Of a DNA stretch of 56,912 nt, positions 49,361 through 56,912 are shown in pieces. The notes beneath the pieces were generated by a model, which ran no database searches, was not told where the DNA came from, and saw nothing but the letters and a program-made list of their open reading frames with translations. Made by a program: the position numbers and the translations under genes. Source of the stretch: Cochliopodium minus (Eukaryota > Discosea > Himatismenida > Cochliopodiidae); contig JAMYWO010000004.1 in NCBI GenBank assembly GCA_024220525.1, positions 114,728 through 171,639 of the forward strand. The letters run 5' to 3'. Positions within the stretch are counted from its first letter, which is position 1, and every line of letters begins with the position of its first letter.

Positions 49361-52128
49361 ATGGATCCAAAAGTAGCTGCATCTTTAAAAAATAAAACAA
49401 AATCAATCAATTTTGAGTCTAATACGATCAATATCTCCAGACAAGGATATCCCTCCATTTGTTCAAGTATCAGTCATTCTATAACTTTCAAAACAAACAA
49501 GGTAAAATAATAACTTAACGATGATTTCAATTATATTTGATTAATCATAAGGGATGGTCAAGAATTGATCATGATAGAAATGAAATCAAAAATTTGGATA
49601 AAGAAAAACCATTATTTGTCTTTTTATCAAACTCCAAAACAATTTACTTGAAAGATAAAAGGAATGCTAGTTTGGACACTCTTACCATCACAACTTCTTC
49701 AGATATAAATTTTGTTCAAGCTGGTAATTGATATAAATAATCCCTTCATTTTGTAAAAGATTGAATTTATTTTGGATAGGGGGAACACAATGTTGGTTAA
49801 TGACCACAAACAATGATGTTTATTTGCTCGGGAATCAAGAATCTTGTGAATCTATAGGGTAATATTATATTTTAATGTCTTAGTATATTATAATACTTGA
49901 AAATGAGAAAACTAAGAATTACATCAAAAACTTAATTTGAATCATAATTGAAATTATATAAAAAATAAAAAAATATTTCATAAGGAAAAATAATTTGCAT
50001 AATTATGCGAATCACGATACACTGTATGTAATATCAATTATATATGAATGATTTTTTTTATCGTGTTAAAAATATGTCTGGAGGTCCAGACATATTAAAA
50101 AAGAAAAAAAAATTTCCCCTTATGTTTATAGCAAATTTTCATGATACAATTATTTTTAATAAAACCAATTATTTTATTTTTTCAATTTCGTAAGAAATGA
50201 TGGAAAATTAAGAAAAGAAGAGATTCCTTTGTTCGATAATCACACAGAACTTCCCACAATAGTATCGATTGGAACAGGGTTCTATTATTCAATGTTCTTG
50301 TTTAAAGGAGGGACCGTTTTGGGAGGTAAAAAATTTAATTTCTTTTTAAATTTAAAATAAAACAATTTGAACTTGATCATTCATTTCTTGATCATTCATT
50401 TTAAAATTGATGTAATTTATAATCAATTTTTTTTTTTCTTTTTAACCTTTTTTTGAATTCAGTTGGACAGGAGAATAGTGAAAGAAATGAGCCACTAAGT
50501 AATGGCTGGAGAAAAATCAAGGCTCCAAAAATGAAGACTATATCTTGTGGGTCGAATCAAAGTATCTATTATTTTATTTTTTGTCTTTTAATTTTTAATT
50601 TTTTTTTTAACTTCAAATTATTGCTTAAAAATAGTTTTTTAATTCTTTGCTTTTTAATAATTCTTTACTTTTTAAAAATTATTTTTTTTAAGCTCTCGGT
50701 GTCAGTTTCGAAGAAGAGTTGGTGATGTGGGGCAGTGGTGCAGCAAATTATACGGTATTCAAATTTTAATTTATCTTCTATTATGGTTTAACATTTTCTT
50801 TTAAAACAAATTTCTTTTTTGAAAGACGAACGGAGAGAACCCTGGTGTGATTGTAAAAATTAAAATATAATCTTTTAAAAAATAACAAAAAATTTTAGAA
50901 CATCGATCCAATGGTTAAAAAATTTTTATTTTTGATTTTTATTTTATATTATTTTATTTTTGTTTTTATTTTGATTTTGATTTTGATTTATTTTTATTTT
51001 TGATTTTTATTAGGTTAAATACAAATGGTACAATGCTGCCTGTGGTGGGTTTTACTCTGTAAAACTTGTTCTTTATTAATTTTTTTTTTTGAAACTAACT
51101 TTCAATATTTTTTTAATTTAAAAAAAGGTGGCTATTTCTGACCAAGGTGTTTTTTGGTTTGGAGGTGATAAAGCTTTAAAAAAAAAAAAAAACAAAACAA
51201 AACTGATAATTTTTTTTTTATTTTTTTATTAGATGAAGAACAACCGGAAGTAGTAACAAAATCTAGTAACTCAACATTTTTTTTAATGAAAAAAATATTT
51301 GATTATAAATAAATTTTCATTGAACTAATTTTTTTTAATTTTAAAAAAGAAAATTACAAAGCTGAAGCTAACGCATTCAAACAACACGTTTACAAAATTA
51401 GCAACATTTTGCCTAAAGGTGATAAAAGAAATAAAGAAATAATTACTATAAATTAAATTTATATTTTAACAATAAATAATGCATCTTTTTTTTTAAAGAC
51501 ATTGAGAGATTGTACACAACTTACAATGCTTGTTTCATAATCCCTAAGGAGGGTGATTGGACTATAGCATATCATAATGGAGGCAAACAATTTTTTTTTT
51601 TTTTTGGTTTCAACTCATTTTACATTTCATATTTTAAATTTGATTTAAATATTTTAATTTTTATTTTAAGTAATTTTTATTGTATTTCAAATTTTTTTTG
51701 TCGTGCAGAATTCACCAGTTATCAAGCTGTTGAATTGATTTTGGATCACTGCGGGAATTCTAGTCTTTTGATTCCCCTTTCTGGTAATTCCCTTTTCGAG
51801 ATGAACTGGACAAAGGAAAACCACTACCAGGTCCTAAAAAGATTTTATTTTTAAAATTAATTAATTAATTTTAATTTAATTTCATTTATTTTAATTTGTT
51901 TAAATTTATTTTAATTTGTTTAAATTTATTTTAATTTGTTTAAATTTATTTTAATTTATCAATATCTTTTATTTATTTTTCAAGTGGCCTGGAAAGTTTC
52001 GTAAAACTTCGTATTATGTTTTGCTTGCTTTCAAGAGATTGAACATTGAAAATCACTTTTCTTACTTGATTCCTAAAGTGATAGTGCTTGAGTTTATCAA
52101 ATTTTTGTCCTTCAGTGCTTTTCTTTAA
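49361..52128 (+). CDS. RCC1-repeat-like protein with many small exons
   Basis: From ATG 49361 about fifteen small exons give roughly 500 residues. Segments show degenerate RCC1 blades: CWLMTTNNDVYLLGNQ, IVSIGTGFYYSMFLFKGG, MKTISCGSNQS with LGVSFEEELVMWGSG, and AACGGFYSVAISDQGVFWFG. A tail region contains AYHNGG and SYQAVELILDHC, and ends with YYVLLAFKRLNIENHFSYLIP at TAA 52128. The pattern resembles large protist families of RCC1-like proteins that lack exchange-factor activity and serve as scaffolds. Exons at 50826-50846 (21 nt) and 50899-50913 (15 nt) are both phase 0 and needed for a continuous propeller. One intron (about 49861-50190) is unusually long. Exon limits between 51000 and 51500 are approximate. 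Confidence 0.7.
50071..50096. repeat. 11-bp perfect hairpin in a long intron
   Basis: The arm aatatgtctgg (50071-50081) and ccagacatatt (50086-50096) pair perfectly around a 4-nt loop. A further 7-bp pair (cacgata at 50013, tatcgtg at 50059) lies just before it. Together they make a compact folded element inside an intron of about 330 nt. Confidence 0.6.
51887..51959. repeat. 20-bp tandem repeat in an intron
   Basis: The unit ttttaatttgtttaaattta is repeated about 3.6 times without change within an intron of the RCC1-like gene. Confidence 0.85.
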
Positions 52129-53097
52129 TCACATTTTTATTTTTTTTGATCAAAAAAGTGCAATGATTAAATTTTTTTTAAAGAAGTTGAATCTTAATTT
52201 TGTTTTGAATTTCATTTTATTTCATAAAGGGGAATGTGATGAACCTTTTATTTTGCAAGCCGTATTAGATTTTTCAAGAAATGTGTTTGATTTTGAATTA
52301 TTTTTAAAAAAAAAAAACATTTTGGAAAAGAATATATACTTGCAATAGATTGGAATACAAGATATGATTTTTGATCACAAAATTTGGTTGCAAAAGATTT
52401 CAAGCAAATGAATTAAATTCAAAAAAAAAAATGAACTATAACATTGAGAAGATCATTTTAAAGAAAAAGAGGAAGAGAATCAATCAATTGAAGAACAAAA
52501 ATAAACCCCAAAAGAGATTTAAAAATGGTATAAATATACTCCCAAGAAAGATTATTTTTTAATTATATACCGTTATAAAATATTTACCTTGTATTTTCTT
52601 AAATATCTTGATGTGGAAATATATCAACATCAGATGTTGTTTTTAAATATGAATATATTTACAGTAATTTAATTTATGAGCATGATTTGATCAATTGAAT
52701 TCAATAATATCTCCAAAGAAAAATTTAATAAAGTGCCATCGGATTAATGTTTCAATATAATTTGAATGAAGAAAATATATCGTAGATTTATTTACCAAAA
52801 TGAATAAAAATGATTCATCAAGATATAAAAAGATATAATTGAAAATTTTTTGTGAAAAAATTATAATATAAACATCAAGATTCTACATTATTGATAAAAG
52901 AGATCCAAATTATCAAATTATCATCTGTTTATGTTGATTGATATTGATCCTTTATCGATCAACAAATTTTCATTATGATTTAATATAATGATCATAAAAA
53001 TTGATAATTTAAAATTGGATCACAAAAAAATTAATTTTTTTGTTGCAGAAAATGTTTTTCGTTTATTTTTTTATTGAACCAAATTTTTTTTTTGATC
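52129..53097. other. intergenic, no supported gene
   Basis: About 970 bp. A frame at 52227-52348 (CDEPFILQAVLDFSRN) and a Lys/Arg-rich frame at 52371-52562 are open, but I could not splice either to a neighbour in frame. The rest is A/T-rich. The first exon of the downstream methyltransferase probably lies near the right end. Confidence 0.45.
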
Positions 53098-54765
53098 AGT
53101 AGAAGTGTTCGAATATTTCCACAGACCCCTCAACGCACCCCTCGTAGAAACAGAGCCTTTAATTAGGGTCCTCACATCGGAGTCAAAGAGAAAAAAGTAC
53201 GAGAACACCGACAGGGGTTCCCGAACTGTTTGCCATTGGGGACAGAGAAAACTCTTGCTGTCCGAAATAGAGTTTTTGTTAGAGTATGCTGATCCCAAAC
53301 GTGTTGTTGTTTATGCTGGTAAATTCAATTTTTGTATCTTTAAAATTTTAAATTTTTTTTTTTTTTTTATCAAAAAATTTATATTAAAATTTTAAATTTT
53401 TTAAAAATTTTTATGAGGTTTTTTTTTTATTAAAATTTTAAAAAAAGTTTTAATATAATTTTCTTTTTTTGTTTTTATTTTTCTTCAAAAAATTATCATT
53501 TACATTTTTTTTTTTAATTTTTCTTCAAAAATCAAACACCAATATATGTTGATTGTTTTTATATTTGTTCATTAGTGTACATTGAAATCGAATTGAAATA
53601 AAAATAATTTTTCGTTATGCTTTATTTTTTTATTTTTAATTTATTATTTTATTTTAATTTGATTTTTTTATTTAATAGGAGCTGCACCTGGAACCCACAT
53701 CCCTTTTCTCTCAGAACTCTTCCCCGAAATGAGATTCGAACTTTGGGACCCCTCCGAGTTCACCATCAAGGAGACGGAGCACATCAAAATCTTCAAGGAG
53801 TTCTTCACCAACGACGTCGCCAGGGATTACGCCGAGAAGTACAAAAATGATGATGAACGTGTCTTTTTCATCAGTGACATCCGTACTGCCATCAAGGATG
53901 AATACATTGAAAAGGACATGTTGATCCAAAAAGAATGGTATTTTTTTTTATTTTTTAATTTTTATATTTTTTTGAATTATTTTTTCATTTTTTTATTTTT
54001 ATATTTTTATATTTTTTATTTTTTTATTTTTTATTTTTTTATTTTTTTATTTTTTATTTTTTATTTTTTTATTTTTTTATAAATTATAACTTTAAATTAT
54101 TATTTTGTCATCCTAGGTATGAAAACTTGAATCCCTACAAGGCCATGTTGAAGTTCAGATTCCCTTATTCTGCCGGCCAAACAGAATACTTCGATGGAGA
54201 TGTGAGACTTCCTGTTTGGGGTAAAAGATATCTAAATAAAAAATAAAAAATAAAATAAAAAATAAAAAATAAAAAATAAAAAATAAAATAAAAAATAAAA
54301 AATAAATTTTTTTTTTTAGGACCTCAAACAACAACCGAAACAAGGCTGATTCCTAATGATAAAATGAAGGTCTATGATCACACAGAGTATGAGGAGCAGA
54401 TGTTCTACTTTAACAACGTCACTAGAATCGCCTACTACCCTCACAATGTCAACGGGGAGGGTTTGGACCATTGCTTCGATTGTGCTTCTGAGATTCACAT
54501 CCTTAGAGCTTACATTTTACGTTTTAAAAAAAATAAGTTCATTATGTTTGATCCAAACGGTGAGGAGAAGATTGATGAACGTAGACTTGACATTGAGATT
54601 GCTGAGCTTTCAAAGAAGATCTCCAGAAAACTTTCTAAGGGCCGCAATCTCCTATTGGGCACTGTTCGTTGTGATGAGTATGATCCTAAGGTCAATCTCA
54701 GGTTCAAGCCCAACTTGACTTTGGAGAATCCTAATTATAAGAACAACAATAACTCCAACAACTAA
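53098..54765 (+). CDS. VP39-type mRNA cap 2'-O-methyltransferase
   Basis: Four exons (about 53098-53318, 53679-53937, 54117-54220, 54320-54765) join in frame to about 340 residues. The protein has the poxvirus VP39 / PARP_regulatory fold (PF01358): HWGQRKLLLSEIEFL, the SAM-binding VVVYAGAAPGTHIPFL (exon-split), FFISDIR, MLKFRFPY and TTTETRLIP. The Lys-Asp-Lys-Glu catalytic residues can be assigned to RKLLL, SDIR, KFRFP and ETRL, so it should methylate the 2'-OH of cap-proximal nucleotides. Members occur in large DNA viruses and as cellular cap methyltransferases in kinetoplastids and other protists. Introns and cellular neighbours indicate a resident gene. The C-terminal 60 residues are Lys/Asn-rich. 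The start is not resolved: the frame is open to an acceptor at about 53097 with no ATG, so a short upstream exon is missing. Confidence 0.88.
53938..54319. repeat. complementary low-complexity introns flanking one exon
   Basis: The intron at 53938-54116 is built of T-rich units such as ttttttatttt. The intron at 54221-54319 is built of the complementary aaaaaataaaa units. They flank the 104-nt exon 54117-54220 and could pair in the transcript. Confidence 0.65.
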
Positions 54766-54859
54766 AATATAAGAAAAAATAATAAAAAAATTAATTAAAA
54801 ATGATTTCAAAGTTTAAATAAATTTTTATTTGCATAAATCAGCACAAGATTTTTTTTTT

Positions 54860-55393
54860 TTAATATTTTTCGTCAGTTAGGTATTGTCTTGCAATTCTCC
54901 ATATGGTTCCGTCGTTGATCAACTTTTTGGCGATATCAATGTCAGGTTTGAAGTATCTGTCTTCATCCCAAGGGCGAACAAACTCCCTTACCTTACGATA
55001 CACGCTCTCCAAAGCCTCTGTGGTTTTGAGGGGTCTCAGAAACTCCAAACCTTGACAGCAAGCCAAAAGTTCAATAGCCAAAACGTTCTCCACATTCTCG
55101 ATTACTTGTAAACATTTAACAGATGCCCAACCCCCCATGGATACATGATCCTAAAATTAAAATTGGGTTTTAAAAAACGAGGTACTCATTTTTCACATAT
55201 GTAAAAAATAAAAAAAAATTTTATTAATATATTATATTAAAAAATAAAAAATAAAAAAATAAATAATAATAAAATAAAAAATAAAAAATAAAATATCAAA
55301 TAAGAAAAATTCTAATAAAAAAAATAAAAACCTCCTTTGAACCACTTGTTTCTATTGTATCAACAGATGCAGGATGGCATAGGGTTTTGTTCT
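54860..55393 (-). CDS. hutH: histidine ammonia-lyase, C-terminal part
   Basis: Two exons, about 55393-55331 and 55151-54860, join in frame to about 115 residues and end LTDEKY. The upstream exon reads [20 protein letters not shown] and the next begins [12 protein letters not shown]. This is the conserved block of histidine ammonia-lyase near its C-terminus, including the usual E-D-H-V-S-M. The enzyme deaminates histidine to urocanate. Phenylalanine ammonia-lyase is less likely because the SHPAS/TSxxxED pattern is HutH-like. The MIO-forming Ala-Ser-Gly and two thirds of the protein should lie upstream, but the gene stops at the N at 55394, so it is truncated by the assembly. It converges on the cap methyltransferase gene with 94 bp between. 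Confidence 0.85.
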
Positions 55394-55394
55394 N
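55394..55394. other. N base, probable collapsed assembly gap
   Basis: The histidine ammonia-lyase exon is cut here in mid-protein. The other side shows no continuation in any frame, only A/T-rich leader sequence of the next gene. Confidence 0.75.
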
Positions 55395-55520
55395 ATTAAT
55401 TAATTTTAATCTTCTTACAAATTAAAGTTTTATTCGTCCATAAATATATTCCTCACAAAAGCAATAAAAAAAATTTAAAATAAAAAAACAAAATAAAAAA
55501 AACAAAAAACTAAAACAAAC

Positions 55521-56912
55521 ATGAAAATTCTTTTTTTGGTTTTATTTTTAATTGGTATATGTTTAGCATATTCTGGGAAAAACTCTGTTGTGTCTGATGG
55601 AGGAAAATTCATGGACAATCCCGGTGAAGACTGCGAAAAAGGAGACAAAGGACAAAAGGGAGAACAAGGTAATACAGGATGCAATGGAAATCCTGGAATG
55701 TGTGGAGATAAAGGTGCAAATGGTGAAAAAGGTAATACAGGATGCAATGGTAATCCTGGTCAAAAAGGAAACAAAGGTGCGAATGGAGATAAAGGAGCAC
55801 CTGGTTGTGATGGTCAAAACGGAGACAAAGGTGCAAATGGTGGAAAAGGAGCACCTGGTTGTGATGGAATGAACGGTGAGAAAGGTGCAAATGGTGAAAA
55901 AGGAGCACCTGGTCAAAATGGAAATAACGGAGAAAAAGGGAAGAATGGAGAAAAGGGTGCACGAGGAGAAAAAGGTAACACTGGTGATAAAGGTAACCAA
56001 GGTCCTCAAGGAGATGACGGATGTGATGGTACTCCTGGTCAAAAAGGATCAAATGGAGATAAAGGATCTTCTGGTTCAAATGGATGTAATGGAGAAAATG
56101 GAGATAAAGGAGAAAAAGGTAACTCTGGAACAAATGGGTCCAATGGAGTTGATGGTTCAAAAGGAGATGCTGGATCAAAGGGAAATGCTGGTCAACCAGG
56201 TCAAAATGGAAGCAAAGGAAGTAGTGGAAGCAATGGAGAAAATGGTGATAAAGGTAATTGTGGAATACCTGGAGAAAACGGAACACCTGGTCAAAAAGGA
56301 GCAAACGGAACACCTGGAAACAAAGGAAGAGATGGTAATAATGGTTCAAAAGGATCAAATGGTATGAAAGGATGTGATGGAGCACCTGGAGAGAATGGAG
56401 CAAACGGATGTGATGGAATGAACGGAGAAAACGGAGAAAAAGGTAAGAGTGGAACGAATGGAGCACCTGGTCAAAAAGGAGCAAACGGTTCAAAAGGATC
56501 AAATGGTCAAAACGGAACAAATGGTACAAATGGATCAAAAGGAGCATCTGGAAGCAAAGGAGAAAACGGAACACCTGGTCAAAATGGTTCAAATGGATCA
56601 AAAGGAGCACAAGGATCAAAAGGTAACAATGGGGCAAATGGTGCAAATGGAGCAAAAGGAGATTCTGGTTTGAAAGGACAAAATGGAGCAAATGGTGAAA
56701 CTGGAAATAATGGAACAAATGGTGCAAAGGGAGCAAATGGTGCACCTGGTCAAAATGGTGCAAATGGAGCAAAAGGAAATAACGGAGCAAAGGGTGCAAA
56801 TGGAACAAACGGAACAAATGGAACTAATGGAGCTAATGGAGATAAAGGAGAATGTGGAGAAAATGGTGAAAAAGGAGCAGCTGGTAAAAATGGAAATAAT
56901 GGTTCAAAGGGT
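55521..56912 (+). CDS. secreted collagen-like protein (3' end beyond window)
   Basis: From ATG 55521 a single open frame of 464 codons runs off the window without an intron. Residues 1-17 form a signal peptide (MKILFLVLFLIGICLAYS). A short non-collagen part ends in a Cys at 38. From Gly41 to the end, about 141 Gly-X-Y triplets follow with no interruption that I can find. X and Y are mostly Lys, Asn, Glu, Asp, Ala and Ser, with GAPG, GTPG and NGDKG favoured and little proline. Cys appears in several triplets (GCNG, GMCG, GCDG, GECG), which could crosslink chains. The protein is likely exported to a cell coat, cyst wall or matrix. Stability may come from Lys-Glu/Asp pairs rather than hydroxyproline. 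Because of the period-9 DNA, long shadow frames exist on both strands. The gene is separated from the neighbour by the N at 55394. Confidence 0.88.
   Translation, partial: MKILFLVLFLIGICLAYSGKNSVVSDGGKFMDNPGEDCEKGDKGQKGEQGNTGCNGNPGMCGDKGANGEKGNTGCNGNPGQKGNKGANGDKGAPGCDGQNGDKGANGGKGAPGCDGMNGEKGANGEKGAPGQNGNNGEKGKNGEKGARGEKGNTGDKGNQGPQGDDGCDGTPGQKGSNGDKGSSGSNGCNGENGDKGEKGNSGTNGSNGVDGSKGDAGSKGNAGQPGQNGSKGSSGSNGENGDKGNCGIPGENGTPGQKGANGTPGNKGRDGNNGSKGSNGMKGCDGAPGENGANGCDGMNGENGEKGKSGTNGAPGQKGANGSKGSNGQNGTNGTNGSKGASGSKGENGTPGQNGSNGSKGAQGSKGNNGANGANGAKGDSGLKGQNGANGETGNNGTNGAKGANGAPGQNGANGAKGNNGAKGANGTNGTNGTNGANGDKGECGENGEKGAAGKNGNNGSKG

Noticed and set aside
52371-52562. Lys/Arg-rich 63-codon open frame
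   Set aside because: No homology, no splice connection and composition expected of A-rich DNA.
53098-54765. Integrated large-DNA-virus fragment
   Set aside because: Only one virus-like gene family is present. It has ordinary spliceosomal introns and cellular neighbours, and such enzymes are known as cellular genes in protists.
55609-56817. 402-codon minus-strand frame, His/Leu-rich
   Set aside because: Antisense shadow of the Gly-X-Y repeat; the period-9 DNA keeps several frames open.
55521-56912. CRISPR-like or satellite repeat
   Set aside because: The periodicity is that of Gly-X-Y codons in one open frame with a signal peptide; there are no spacers.

Overview
The window is nuclear DNA of an AT-rich, gene-dense, intron-rich protist. 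Genes lie on both strands a few tens to hundreds of bases apart. They are cut by many short GT-AG introns (often 50-100 nt) made almost entirely of A/T runs. TAA, TAG and TGA all end genes, so the code is standard. Core eukaryotic genes (eIF2B gamma, VPS50) sit among families common in amoeboid and flagellate protists: ROCO kinase, TKL-like kinases, RCC1 and RCC1-RasGEF proteins, BTB-BACK, VIT/vWA proteins, a VP39-type cap methyltransferase and a giant DUF3638/DUF3645 NTPase. My guess is a free-living amoeboflagellate-type lineage (Anaeramoeba-like, heterolobosean or amoebozoan). The sequence alone does not decide this.

Layout. 1-2.4 kb: a possible gene start at the edge, a MORN/YwqK-like protein and a TDP2-like phosphodiesterase. 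2.5-7 kb: two divergent paralogous kinases; the minus-strand one carries a C-terminal array of nearly identical 345-bp repeats. 7-12.7 kb: RCC1-REM-RasGEF protein. 13-18.5 kb: EIF2B3 and VPS50. 18.8-27.5 kb: EF-hand/VIT/vWA protein, BTB-BACK-glycine-rich protein (cut off at an N), and a Pro/Gln-rich vWA protein. 27.5-33 kb: LRR-MORN-Roc-COR-zinc ribbon-kinase (ROCO). 33-38.5 kb: NagD-type HAD phosphatase, a probably decayed small gene, and a PSI-TauE/SafE membrane protein. 38.6-48.3 kb: an approximately 3,140-residue DUF3638/DUF3645 protein. 49.4-52.1 kb: RCC1-like protein with microexons. 53-55.4 kb: VP39-type cap 2'-O-methyltransferase and the C-terminus of histidine ammonia-lyase. 55.5 kb to the end: a secreted collagen-like protein.

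Both single N bases (25869 and 55394) fall exactly where a gene breaks off. They look like collapsed scaffold gaps, so linkage across them is not proven. I see no CRISPR array, rRNA, tRNA, transposase or reverse transcriptase gene.

The genes form no single pathway. The common theme is signalling and scaffolding: Ras/Roc GTPase control, kinases, and BTB, RCC1 and vWA interaction modules. The most intriguing items are the giant DUF3638 NTPase with visible helicase-like motifs, the divergent kinase pair, the ROCO protein with a zinc ribbon, the RCC1-RasGEF fusion with an unknown conserved tail, and a 30-bp perfect inverted repeat of MITE type.
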